64,000 nt of DNA from NCBI GenBank assembly GCA_033439265.1, contig JAVTVX010000013.1, positions 7,962,501 through 8,026,500 of the forward strand, written 5' to 3'. Below are positions 24,920 through 35,815 of this stretch, one piece after another. The notes under the pieces were generated by a model. The model was given only the letters and a program-made list of their open reading frames with translations, was not told the origin of the DNA and searched no databases. The position numbers and the translations under genes are program-made. Within the stretch, counting starts at the first letter, position 1; each line of letters starts with the position of its first letter. The DNA is from Dillenia suffruticosa. Its lineage: Eukaryota; Streptophyta; Magnoliopsida; Dilleniales; Dilleniaceae.

Positions 24920-27900
24920 TTATAAAGGCTTTGGTTCAGACAAAGCGGGGTGTTCCAGATACAACTGTACAGAAAGAGGTTCACTACTCATGGACTTGAT
25001 AGGGATTATCAGAGGAGGTTTTTGCCACTGCTTTGTGTCGGTTGGGATCCATGCCTCCGTATTCTTACTTGCCTGAGGAAGAGAACGAAAGTAAGCTGTT
25101 ATCTCCCATCTACAATCTGCGAAACAGAGAAATGAGAGAGGATAAATGTCTAGCTCCAGTCTTGGGATGGAATGAAGATATGACCAAAAAAAAACCCAGA
25201 GAGATTACATTTCCATGAATAATGTCAAATTCAACTCACCTCGTGGTAGAGCTTTAGTTAGGGCCTCTGAGACCGAGAGTTTGATCAAGAATGACCTAAG
25301 GGAGAACTCTAGATCTGCTTCTTCAACCTTCGAGCTATAGGATTGGTTCACAGCTAGCCTAAAAATAAACCTCTCAATAGGTACGCTGTCACAATCATAG
25401 AAAATTACTGCCACCTTCTCCACCAAGCCCTAAGGGACAGAATAAGTACCCTCTCATTAAGTAAAATTGCATATCACATTACAGAAGAACAAGTACTTCG
25501 CAAGGAAGGTCAATAAAGAACGCCAATTCTAAACAACCCCCCCCCCCCAACCAGGAAAATAAAAGGGTCAAATGAAGAACAATGAACTGAGGTATATGAA
25601 AAACCACTCCAAAGATTAAAACATGTTTCACATAAGTCAACTTATCTGAAATACCCTTTGGCAGAAATTTAATCAGAAATTACAGCCATAGTCTGGACAT
25701 GGACACAAGCTGCAACTTGAACAAATTACCCAATAACGGTCAAACTCCACTAACAACTCCTGACAATGTTTTGTGAGTTTTAAAGACACTTAAAAGTTTA
25801 ACAAATAGATAATTGATATAAAATAAACACTTTTGTAATTCATTTAATTCAACTATGTAGTTCAAATTTGGGCCCAACAGATAACCATATATAATTTGGT
25901 TTTACAAAATTTAATTCCACATTAAAGAGAAATCCAAATGGCCAAATTTCTCAACAGATAGCCCTCTTTCTTAATCACGTAGATATGCATTTACAAGGAT
26001 ACTTCAACATATTGTTCGGGAGTTTTGACCCCAAGGGAAGGGACACATTCATGAGGGAAGGGGATGGGATGGGAGGGGATGAAACATTCTCTCCTTTTGT
26101 TTGGATGTTAAAAATTACTCAAGGGGAGAGAAGAAAAAATAAAAAATAAATTAATAAATAACCCACAAATAGAAGGTTATGTTCCACCCTTTCCCCTCCT
26201 TTCCAGCAATATGTAAGAGATGGTATCATCATCATTGCAGAAGCACCATTCCACTTAGAAATATTCATGCATTTTCCATCTTTCTGCCCTCTTTCATTGA
26301 CCTTACTAACATTACTATTCCATGATGCATTAAAAAGCTAAAGTCAGCTAATCTTCTTCTCCAAGTTTTTGAGCACGATTCCTTGTTATGGTACTATATT
26401 TCAAAGTTCAATTCCTTAACCAGAAGCTATATTATGAAATATTTTGTCTCCAGGGTTTCTAGGATGGTTACAATTACACCACGGCTCTAGCTGTTTTCCT
26501 ACCCATATCTGTGTTTATTTGCCCTTTAGCCCTTGTTTTTTTCTTTTTTTAATTCCTCCTTTTCTTTTAGTAGTAGATGTTACAACTCTAATAGCCCCGG
26601 GAACATGCATATGAATTTGATATACCCTCCAAACTTTTGTTTCCTCTATTTGAAGCCTATGATGATCACATACAGTCGTAGTTTTCGTAGTCATTGTGAT
26701 ACATAATTCTACATATTATGACCATTGATATAACTGTTCATCTTTTTCAACACAAGTCCTTAGATATAACTGTTCATCTTTTAACTAATTATTATAATGA
26801 TTATTTTGTTGAGTCTTGATATTGTTACCTTGCTACTCAACTTCAATCAAAATTTGATATAATTCCTCTCAAGGATTTTGAGAAAAATTCTAGAGTTCCA
26901 TAAATGAAAAGAGAATTTCAAAATTGTAAAGTGAGCTTAGAAAGATTTGTGAAGAATTGAACGAAATCTAATCCCAAAAGCATGATCTAAAACATGAGCG
27001 AATGCCTGAATCCAACATATTAGGAACAATTGAACGGTTTGCCAATTTAAGAAGTCTCCTCAGGTGATGAAGAAGAGTCTCAACAAGTTAATGAGACACA
27101 TATTGTGGTTGATTGTGTTTTTCTTCCATCCTTCGGCATAAGATAAAAGAAGTCTAAGACTGTGCTCGTTGAGAATTCTGAAAGTATTGCAAAGGTTGAA
27201 AAGGACGTGAAAAATGAAATTTTGAAAAAAGTTTTCAGGGATGTGGGACAAATTAATGTTTTATATTATTATTGAAAAAGATGCTTCTCTTTTGAATTAT
27301 GAACAATTCTCATGTCATTCTATGATGAGAATTGTAGGTGTGGATCTGATGTTAATCTGTTTAATTTACCTAGAAATAAAATTATCCTTCTTATTTTCTA
27401 TGATGAGAATTTTCACCGATATTGGGCTGTTTGTGAAGTTGTGATGGTTGCAAAATTATTTTTAAGTGGGGTTATTTTATGGAGTTATTTGGTTGCCTGG
27501 ATTTATCCTCCTTAACAAACATCAAAGGACTATCGATGGACATTAGTTAGATATTATTTAATAATTTTAGGGTTTTAGAATAGTTTCTATTACTAGTTTG
27601 TTTCTAATTTCCATGGGATTGTTCTTTAATACTAGATTCTATTTATTTTATGGTTTTGGCCTATAAATTAGGCATCAGGGTTTGTGCTGAACCTACATTT
27701 AATTATTAAATGATTATGGATTATTGATATCTTTCTTGCCTCTTTATTTCTCATCCCACTTCCTTGGTTCCTCTTCTTTCTCTTTCTTCTTCCGCTGCTT
27801 CTCTTTCTTCTCTATTCTCCTATTGCTGCTCTACACTACTAAAGACCCCAAGAAATATAATAGGGACAGCAAGTGTTTGCCTCTAGAATAACTCAAACCG

Positions 27901-28612
27901 TGAGCCTCACTGTGTAAGTAGAATAATACGGAGAACATAAGGAGTAAAGAGAAGAAAAAAGTAACCTTTTGAACTAAAGGAATAAGGCCAGAGACGGAAG
28001 AATGGATGTAGTCTTGGAGCTGAGGATGGCGAGCCTTCTGAACCACTAAATTCATATACCTCCGCCTTTCAAATGCAGCTGCATCAATCCATCCAACATC
28101 TCTAAGTTTTTTCCCTCTATGAAAAAAATGCAACATAAATTTGCAAGGGCTTATAAAGGGGGCTATCAAAATTGAGTTTTGCCAGCCTATTCAGCACTTG
28201 CCGAAAACATTTGTGTTCATCCATTTTTCACAATACAAGGAATGACCCAAATGATGATTAAACCAAACTAGCAAAGTGGGAGAGTTAGATTTCATTTGCA
28301 GCCCCAGCATTCTCTCACCAATACAATTAGAGACAAATTGAATTTCTATAACCATGAAAAATCAAAAGCAAAATTCAGAAACTCTAATTGATTAAATTTA
28401 CTACGGGGGTGAAGAAGCCAAAAGATCAGTACTAACAAGTACTAAGCAATAACGCAAGGGGGAGAAAGAGATGAGTTTAGTGATTATAACCGGAAGGATA
28501 GACTTCTTTGAGAGAAACAATTGAAGTAATGGCCACCTCCAGAAACTCCACCAGAATCTTAGCCGTTTCGCCTGCCACCCAATTTTAGAGAGAGATAAAG
28601 CTTGTCAAAAAT

Positions 28613-28649
<37 letters not shown>

Positions 28650-28698
28650 GGGTTTTACCTTGGGGAGATTGATTGTTCTCTCTGTCTCGACGGTCCAT
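24920..28698 (-). CDS. REV7: DNA polymerase zeta processivity subunit REV7 (MAD2B/MAD2L2), HORMA domain
   Basis: Five exons on the minus strand: 28698-28659, 28571-28491, 28078-27966, 25429-25240 and 25116-24920. All junctions are GT-AG and the frame is continuous, giving 206 aa, close to the usual 200-215. Family hallmarks by position are QSPQGETAKILVEFLEVAI (about 10-28), AFERRRYMNLVVQKARHP (about 42-59), YIHSSVSGLIP, the GLVEKVAVIFYD block, VEEADLEFSLRSFLIKL, DCRWEITAYFRSLP, and the C-terminal safety-belt segment PIKSMSSEPLSVQLYLEHP. In eukaryotes REV7 bridges REV3 and REV1 in translesion synthesis in the nucleus and binds partners by a HORMA safety belt. Intron 3 is 2.5 kb and holds no recognised gene. 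An in-frame ATG at 28782 would add 28 residues; I chose the MDRRD start because it fits the family N-terminus. Confidence 0.95.
28612..28649. repeat. (GA)n/(CT)n microsatellite in REV7 intron 1
   Basis: Near-pure GA run (CT on the coding strand), beginning about 10 bases after the exon 1 donor at 28658. Confidence 0.92.
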
Positions 28699-28963
28699 GG
28701 GCATCCCAAATCTTGAGTTTTGAAATGCTCCCTCTGGCCAGGCTTCCACTTTGGGAGGTATGGAGTAAACGTAGAATGGCATAAAATAAATTTCGTACCC
28801 AAAGTCCAGAGCGTGACACCTGACGCGATCGAGGAAGAGAGAGGCGTTGAAATGGCCAAATTAGGTTTTAAGGTTCTTTTCTAAGAATATTTAAGATTAA
28901 AGTGATGTAAGATTTAAAATTAAGGTTCATGGTGTTTGAATTAAATAAAAATAGCATATTTGA

Positions 28964-28996
<33 letters not shown>

Positions 28997-29290
28997 AAAT
29001 ACATAAATTATTATACTAAAAATATATGACATTGTAAAGTTAGAAAGAAAATCACAAAACCAATAACAGTTTTAGTTACTAAATAATTAATAGAAAATGA
29101 TTATTATAGTTTATAAAATTAATTTAGACAAAAAATAATAAATAGAGTTATAATTTATTGAACAACATCCAGATAAAGAGTGGCATCTCATTTCCATAGA
29201 GAGAACAGAACTTTTGGACTAAAAGAAAATAAAAATCTAGATATAACATTTTTGTCAACTTTGGCTAGTCAAAGGTTTCTATTGGACACC
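28699..29290 (-). promoter_or_regulatory. REV7 upstream region
   Basis: This is the sequence between the REV7 start and the foldback element. It is moderately GC-rich next to the ATG and becomes AT-rich beyond about 28870. A (CT)n run sits at about 28966-28991. No confident TATA box could be placed. Confidence 0.35.
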
Positions 29291-29300
29291 AAAGTTTTTT

Positions 29301-30209
29301 GAGTAATGTTCCGAATTATACAAAAAATAAAATTTAAATGACCCGGAGAGGAAAATAATTCCAGAAATAACTTATTTTTATCGCGTTTTGAACTCACGAC
29401 ACCACGTGATAGTACGCGATTGGCCAAAAACTATGTATCGCGTCTTGAAGACATGACACAACTTGTCGCGTCTTCAAGACACGACAAGCCGCCGCCCACG
29501 GCGCTCGGCGACCGCTCCCTTTACCACCCGCGGCGATCCTCTCTCCATCCCTTACCCGCTCGCGGTGATCTCTCTCCCTTCCTCCTTCGCCCGCTGCTCC
29601 ACTCCACTCCCCTTCCCTCCCCCCGCGGCTCTCTCCCTCCCTTCCCCCTCCGCCCGCAGCACTACAACTCCCTCCCTCCTCCCCCCACGGCCCCCTCTCT
29701 CTCCCTCCCCCCAGCCCCCTCTCTCTCCAGCAACCCTCGCAGGGGGGAGGGAGAGAAAGAGGGCCACGAGGGGAGGGAGGGAGAGAGGGGGCCACGGGGG
29801 GGAGGTGGAGGAGGGAGAGAGTTGCAGTATGTCGGGCGGAGGGGGAAGGGAGGGAGAGAGCCGCGAGGGGAGGGAGGGGAAGCGGAGCGAAGTAGCGGGC
29901 CGGGGAGGGAGGGAGAGAGATCGTTATAGGCGGGTAAGGGAGGGAGAGAGGATCACCGCGGGCAGTGGCTTGTCGTGTCTAGAAGATACGATAGGTTGTG
30001 TCGCGTCTTCAAGAAGCGATAAGTTGTGTCGCGTCTTCAAGAAACGATAAATTGTGTCGCGTATTCAAAAAATGACACGTGGTTTTCGGCCAATCACGTG
30101 CTGCCACGTGGTGCCACGGTTTCAAAACGCGATAAAGATATGTTATTTCTGAAATTATTTTACTCTTCTGGTCATTTAAAAAAAATTGGTATAATTGAGA
30201 ACATTACTC
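29301..30209. mobile_element. Foldback (Mutator-like) MITE with very long inverted repeats
   Basis: The 909-bp element starts GAGTAATGTTC and ends with its reverse complement in near-perfect form. It is flanked by 10-bp repeats AAAGTTTTTT (29291-29300) and AAGGTTTTTT (30210-30219), one mismatch. The whole left half is inversely repeated in the right half. Matched blocks include the CAGAAATAAC and TCGCGTTTTGAA segments, the CGATTGGCC/GGCCAATCACG segments, the GTCGCGTCTTCAAGA words, and the GC-rich TCTCTCCCTCCCTT core, with a turn near 29730-29745. The 10-bp duplication and long terminal repeats suggest the Mutator superfamily. No transposase is encoded. The open frames of up to 195 codons over the core are low-complexity artefacts. 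It lies about 0.6 kb upstream of the REV7 start codon. Confidence 0.82.
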
Positions 30210-30219
30210 AAGGTTTTTT

Positions 30220-31035
30220 ATCTTAGAGAGTTAGCAAGGCGGGAGAGTAAGAGAGAAAGGGGTTGAAATGGCCAATTAGGTTTTAGGATGTTAGAGGAGG
30301 GGTTAAGTAAATTATGGTTAAGGAATTTTTTTAATACATATTTGACATTAGAGAGAATAAAGAATTAAAATTAAGTTTTACAATATTTTCAGTTTAAAAT
30401 TAGGATTGTTGATATTGTCTATGATAGCATTTGACTTTTTTAATCAGTTATGTACGAATAGAATTGAAACTCAAGTTCTTTAGGCTAACATGCAATGAAA
30501 AGGAGCAAAATATTACTTTAAAGTGTGAATTAATATGCTTAAGGAAGTATTTGATATTATATATGAATTTCTAATACAAAAATTTCATTTTATATTAAAT
30601 TCATGGACTCTAAATCTCTAAGATGTCTAGTCTAAATTATGATATAATATTTCAAATAGTTCTTAGCCACCCAATTATTATTTTACTGTATTTTGGACTC
30701 TTATTATTATCACTTTTCATTCAATTTTATGATTATCGATAAAAAAATATAATCAAAATTTAAAATTAAATTAGTCAGATTTCTTCTATATCTTATATAA
30801 AAATCATATAGTTTCTCTTTGAAAAATATCAAACCATATTCAAATTTTGATGATAATATATAAAATTATTATTATTACTTCCACATAACTATGCAAATAT
30901 ATAACGTTTTTATACAATAACAACAAATTAAATCTTAATCTCAATAATTTGAAATCGATCATTTGAGAGACAAGTATAAAGATTTCAAATAAAAATATAA
31001 ATATAAATATAAATATAAATTAAAAAATGAATAGA

Positions 31036-31042
<7 letters not shown>
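30220..31042. other. AT-rich intergenic region
   Basis: No coding signal seen; AT-rich sequence between the foldback element and the LINE tail. Confidence 0.5.
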
Positions 31043-31066
<24 letters not shown>

Positions 31067-34000
31067 AAATACGATTGTTTAATTTGTGCGAATTATTTTA
31101 CGCCACTTATTCTTATCTAAAATCATTTTCTCGTTTAAAAACTTAACTATCATATCTTTACGAATAAATTGCATCTAAATTTTCAGCGATTTACCTCTAT
31201 ATTTTACTAAATTTCCTATATTTAAGTTTTCGACTCTTCTAATTGGTATATTTTTGGGTTTTCTTTATACATACCCAAACTATCTCAGACGACACTCTCA
31301 CATTTTATCCATAATTGAACTAATTTTCAATTTTTTAAGAATTTATTCATTTCTAATTCTATTTTTTCTAATTTTATCACACATCTATCTAAATAATTGC
31401 ATTTCTGATATTGTCATTTTTTGTTCTTATTGTTATTTAATAGTCAAACACTCAGTACAATATAAGACTGTAGATCTTATTACGAGTTTATAAAACTTTC
31501 CCTTCAAATACAATGATATCGTACGTTCACAAAGAACTCTGGATATTTTTCTTCATTTCATCCGACTCGCTTGAATCCTATGATTCACATCTCCATCTAT
31601 ATTATCATCATTTTAAATGATAAAACCAAAATATCTAAATCGTTTACTTTTTTTTATACATTTTGTCCATCTAACATAATCATTTTTTCATTGTTGTTAA
31701 ACATACACCTCATATATTTAGTTTTTGATTTACTTAATCTAAACCCTCTGAATTTCAGTGTATCCCTCCATAACTCTAATTTAGCACAAATACTCTCTAA
31801 TTTTATCAACTAATACTATATCATTTGTAAAAAATATATACCATAGTATTTTATTTTGAATGTTTTTTTGTGATTTCGTCTATCACTATTGCAAAAAGGA
31901 TGGAAATTAACGTCGAACATTGATATAACCCAATATTAATGGGAAAACTATAGTTTATACTCTCGCAAGTTCTTACATTGGTTACAATTCCATCATACAC
32001 ATCTCTAATTAAATTAATGTATTTCAAGAAAATCTCTTTTTTTATCAGCGTCCACCACAATATGTTTCTAGAAATCTTATCATTTGTTTTTTCTAGATTA
32101 ATGAATACCATATGTAGATCTCTCTTATGTACTCTATATGTCTCCATCAAATATCTTAATAAGTGGATTATCTCAGTGGTGGATTTTCTTGACATAAATC
32201 CAAATTGATTTTGAGAAATATTTATTTTCAATTTTAATATATGTTTTATTGCTCTCTCCCATAATTTTATTGTATGGCTCATAAGTTTAATTTCTAGATA
32301 GTTTGAGCAATTTTGTATGTCTCATTTATTCTTATATAGTGGTACAATTATACTCTTCCTCTATATTTGGAACATTCTCTTAATTTGTCAAATTTTGTTG
32401 AAAATATCAGTTAGCATTAATATACAAAATTTATCCAAATATTTTCACACTTCTATGGAAATATCATATGGTCCTATGGTTTTATTATTTTTCATACTTT
32501 TTAAAATCTCCTTAACTTCATGGGGACGAATCTTACATTTAAAGTCTCTATTAATCTCTTCTATAGACATATCCATATTTTCTATATCTGTTATACTCTT
32601 AATATTAAAGAGATAATCAAAATAATCGCTCCAACACTTTTTTATATTCTCATTCTTTACAAGTATACTATTGGTTTCGCTCTTAATACATGTAACATCA
32701 TTTAAATCTCTTCTCTTTTTCTCCCTTAATTTGGTAATTCTATAGATCTCTCTTTCTCCGTTTTTAGTTTTTAGTGTCTTATATATTTCATTATACATAT
32801 TACTTTTTGATTCTTGGATAATTTTTTTCACCTTTTTTTTACACTTTTGTATTTTTCATAGGCATCGCTATTATTATTAGCTTTAAGTTTTCTATAACAT
32901 TCTCTTTTGATTCGGATAGCAGTTTGTATTTCTTCATTCCACTATCATGATTCCTTGCCTATAGGGGGCTGACCGCTAGATATATCAAAAACCTCCCTAC
33001 CTATATTCTTAATATTAGTATACATCTCTTTCCACATTATTTCCGAATTACCATTAGTGGACCAATTTGCTATTTGAATTAATTTATTTATAAAGATCGT
33101 CACATTTTCTTCTTTTAGATTCCGTCACTTAATTTAACTCCACAAATAGACGATACTTTTTTTGTCTTTTAGATACACATATATCTAAGATTATGAGTCT
33201 ATACTGAGTTGTTACACTCTCTCGGTATAATCTTACAATCGTTACAAGTCATTTTATCACCTCTTCTAGTGAAAAAGAAATCTATTTGACTAATATTAGA
33301 TCTGTTTCTATATGTAACTAAATGCACTTCTTTTTCTTAAAGATGGTGTTTACAAGTATTAGATCAAATATTGTGACAAACTCTAAAATAGTATCTCCCG
33401 CCTTATTTCTACAATCAAATTCAAAGTTTCCATATACGATTTCGAATCCTTCATTCCTCTATCCTACATGTCCATTTAAATCTCCTCCAATATATAACTT
33501 CTCTATACTATGTATGGTTTGTATAAATTTATCTAAATCATCTCAAAATTATCTTTTACTAATTGCATCCGTAGTTATTTGGCACGCACACATATTAACT
33601 ATATTAACTACGTTTTCTCCGTCTACTAACTTAACAAACATAATTCTATCTCTCTTCGTTCTTATCGTTATTACGTTCTCTAATAGATTTTTATGTACAA
33701 TTATTCCTACCTTATTCTTAGTTTTATCCCTATTTGTATACCAAATCTTATAATCATAAGGTTCTACTACTTTAATCTTTTCCCATATCCACTTGGTTTC
33801 TTGAAAACACATGATGTAAATATTTCGTATATTCATTATTTCTTCTATCTCTCTTAACTTGTCTATCAAAAATCCTATATTTCAAGTGGTTAGACGAATT
33901 CTATTTTTATGAACTAACTTATTTAACTGTACCCTAGGATCCCTTGTTAATTTGCCGCTACACCCGGGATCAGATGTAATGCGTCACCGAGGAGGAAACA

Positions 34001-34116
34001 CCCCAAAAGTTTGTAAATGTTTGCCTCTCATTCTTCATTTGACAAAAATTTTACACTGATTGTCGATTTACCGTAATTCTACTCTTTTACATGGGTTTGG
34101 GACCTACTATGGCGGA
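31043..34116 (-). mobile_element. RTE-type non-LTR retrotransposon (LINE), decayed
   Basis: The minus-strand order is a 5' leader (about 33870-34116), an endonuclease, a reverse transcriptase, and a C-terminal region ending near an (AAAT)n tract at 31043-31073, which fits the short-repeat 3' tails of RTE elements. The leader contains GAACTCCGCCATAGTAGGTC and GATCCCGGGTGTAGCGGC, which I associate with plant RTE LINE 5' ends. No target duplication could be assigned. The sequence is very AT-rich, and many changes look like G-to-A on the coding strand. Confidence 0.85.
31250..33890 (-). pseudogene. RTE LINE ORF: endonuclease and reverse transcriptase remnants
   Basis: The endonuclease part is seen at 33549-33869 (MCFQETKW, GIIVHKN, DRIMFVKLV), followed by IGGDLNGHVG near 33461-33490 and QIDFFFTRRGDK near 33250-33290. 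The RT part spans 32831-31800, with RPHEVKEILKSMKNNKTIGP, MSRKSTTEIIHLLRYLME and VFINLEK. The C-terminal part at 31480-31250 shows TVLYCTEC, KIRKNRIRNE and RLR-stop-FGYV. The major pieces at 33549, 32445 and 31851 share one frame. Key acidic residues are lost: the usual FIDLEKAYD is FINLEKTND, and the FADD box reads FTND near 31817-31834. Several Trp codons are stops. The copy cannot be active. Confidence 0.85.
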
Positions 34117-34230
34117 GTTCTTAAAAAAATAATGGTATTTAAAACAAATTAACGAAACATAAATAAATAAATTAAAATGAAATATATATATATATATCTG
34201 TAATGATGGAGTAATAAAAAAATAACACTA

Positions 34231-34668
34231 ATGGTAATAATAATAGTAATAATAAGTAAGATTAATAATATTAATAGTAATAATATTAACGTAGGCGGTA
34301 GGAATAAGAAGAAGAACAACAACAATAACAACAACAATAATAACAACAATAACAAGAGCAAGGACAACAACAACAAGGACAACAAGGAAAACAAGGATGA
34401 CGACAACAACAACAAGGACAACAAGGACGATGACAACAACAATAAAAACAACAAGACGACAACAATAACAACAACAACAACAGCAACAACAGCAACAACA
34501 GCAACAACAACAACAACAGCAATAACAATAACAACAATGACAATGACAACAACAACGACAACGACAACAACGACAACGATGATGACGACGTCGACGACGA
34601 CAATGATAAGGACAACAAGGATAACAAGGACAACAACAACAAGGACTACAAGAAGGACAAGAAGAAGG

Positions 34669-34730
<62 letters not shown>

Positions 34731-34812
34731 AAGGATAAGGACAGCAAGGACAACAACAAGGATAATAACAATAACAACAATAACAACGACGACGACGACG
34801 ACGACAAGGACG

Positions 34813-34847
<35 letters not shown>

Positions 34848-35092
34848 AATAACAACAACAACAACAACAACAACAATCACAATAACAACAACAACCACAA
34901 TAAGGACAATAAGGACGACAACAACAACAACAAGGACGACAACAACAAGAACAACAAGAAGGATAGCAACAACAAGGACAACAACAATAACAACAACAAC
35001 AACAGCAAGGACAAGAACAAGGACAAGAACAAAAACAACAACAACAATAACAACAACAATAATAACACAACAACAACAATAACAACAACAGA
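34231..35092. repeat. Long AAC/GTT-dominated trinucleotide array
   Basis: About 850 bp of almost pure triplets, mostly AAC with blocks of GAC, AAG, AAT and GAT. Register slips by one base only about twice. Frames therefore stay open for up to 286 codons on both strands, giving Asn-, Thr-, Val-, Leu- or Cys-rich strings. There is no evidence that any is translated. The array begins about 115 bp from the 5' end of the decayed LINE. Confidence 0.93.
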
Positions 35093-35815
35093 AATGTGTA
35101 GATGGAGGGAACGGTGGAAGCGACGAGTCTGTTTTCCGATGGCGGAGAGGTAGACGGAGGAGAAAGACAGAGAGAAAGAGAGAGAGTTTTAGGGGGTTAT
35201 GATCAGGGAGGTTGCAATCTGAAAGACAGTGGGCAAAGAGAGGTTGCCTATTAGAGTGTAGGGAGACGGATAGGATTATTTTTGACAGAGGATGCCTCTG
35301 AAGATAGGTTTCGGTTGGGGATGGAGACAGAAAGGTGGAGATAGATTTGCGCGAGAGAGAGAGAGGTAGCTTTGAGCAACAGAAAGGGAGTGTGTCGCAG
35401 GTAGATCTGGGTGGGAAAGGTAGATCTGAAGGTAAAAGGTATGAAGGGGTGTCGAGATAGGGCAGATCTGAGAGCGAGATAGAGAGAGAGAGAGCAAGAT
35501 AGAGAGAGAGGTAGATCTGAGTGAGAGAGCGGGGGGAAAGAGTAGACGAGAAGGTATCTGGGGGCAGAACTGAATCTAGAGCTAGAAAGGTAGGTCAGAA
35601 GCACAAAGGAGAGATAGAGAGAGAGAAGAGGAGAGAGAGAGAGAGGGAGAGAAAGAGATGGGTGGTTGGAGAAAAACTTACCTGATCGAGCAGCGTATGA
35701 GAGTTGCTCGAACGATCATAGTGGCGTGGGAGTGGTAGCGATGAGCTAGGTCGAGCGCAAGAGCGAGAAAGAGAGAGAGAAAAAATAGAGAGCTCAATGT
35801 CCGGGTGCATTACAA
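35093..35815 (-). other. GA/CT-rich region with a possible noncoding exon
   Basis: Purine-rich on the plus strand, with recurring GTAGATCTG words and GAGAGA runs. On the minus strand, a less repetitive stretch (about 35770-35682) ends GCTCGATCAG|GTAAGTTTTT, a strong donor consensus, and is followed by CT-rich DNA. This resembles a plant 5' noncoding exon, but no partner exon was found. The open frames are Ser/Leu/Pro low-complexity strings. Confidence 0.35.

Noticed and set aside
29394..30050. Ser/Pro/Arg/Gly-rich frames of up to 195 codons
   Set aside because: They cover the GC-rich core of the foldback element on both strands and have no domain structure.
34149..35088. Poly-Asn/Thr, poly-Val, poly-Leu and Cys-rich proteins of up to 286 residues
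   Set aside because: All arise from the AAC/GTT array and appear on both strands at once; no non-repetitive domain is attached.
35251..35810. Ser/Leu/Pro-rich frames of up to 117 codons on the minus strand
   Set aside because: CT-rich low-complexity DNA with no domain; at most a noncoding leader.
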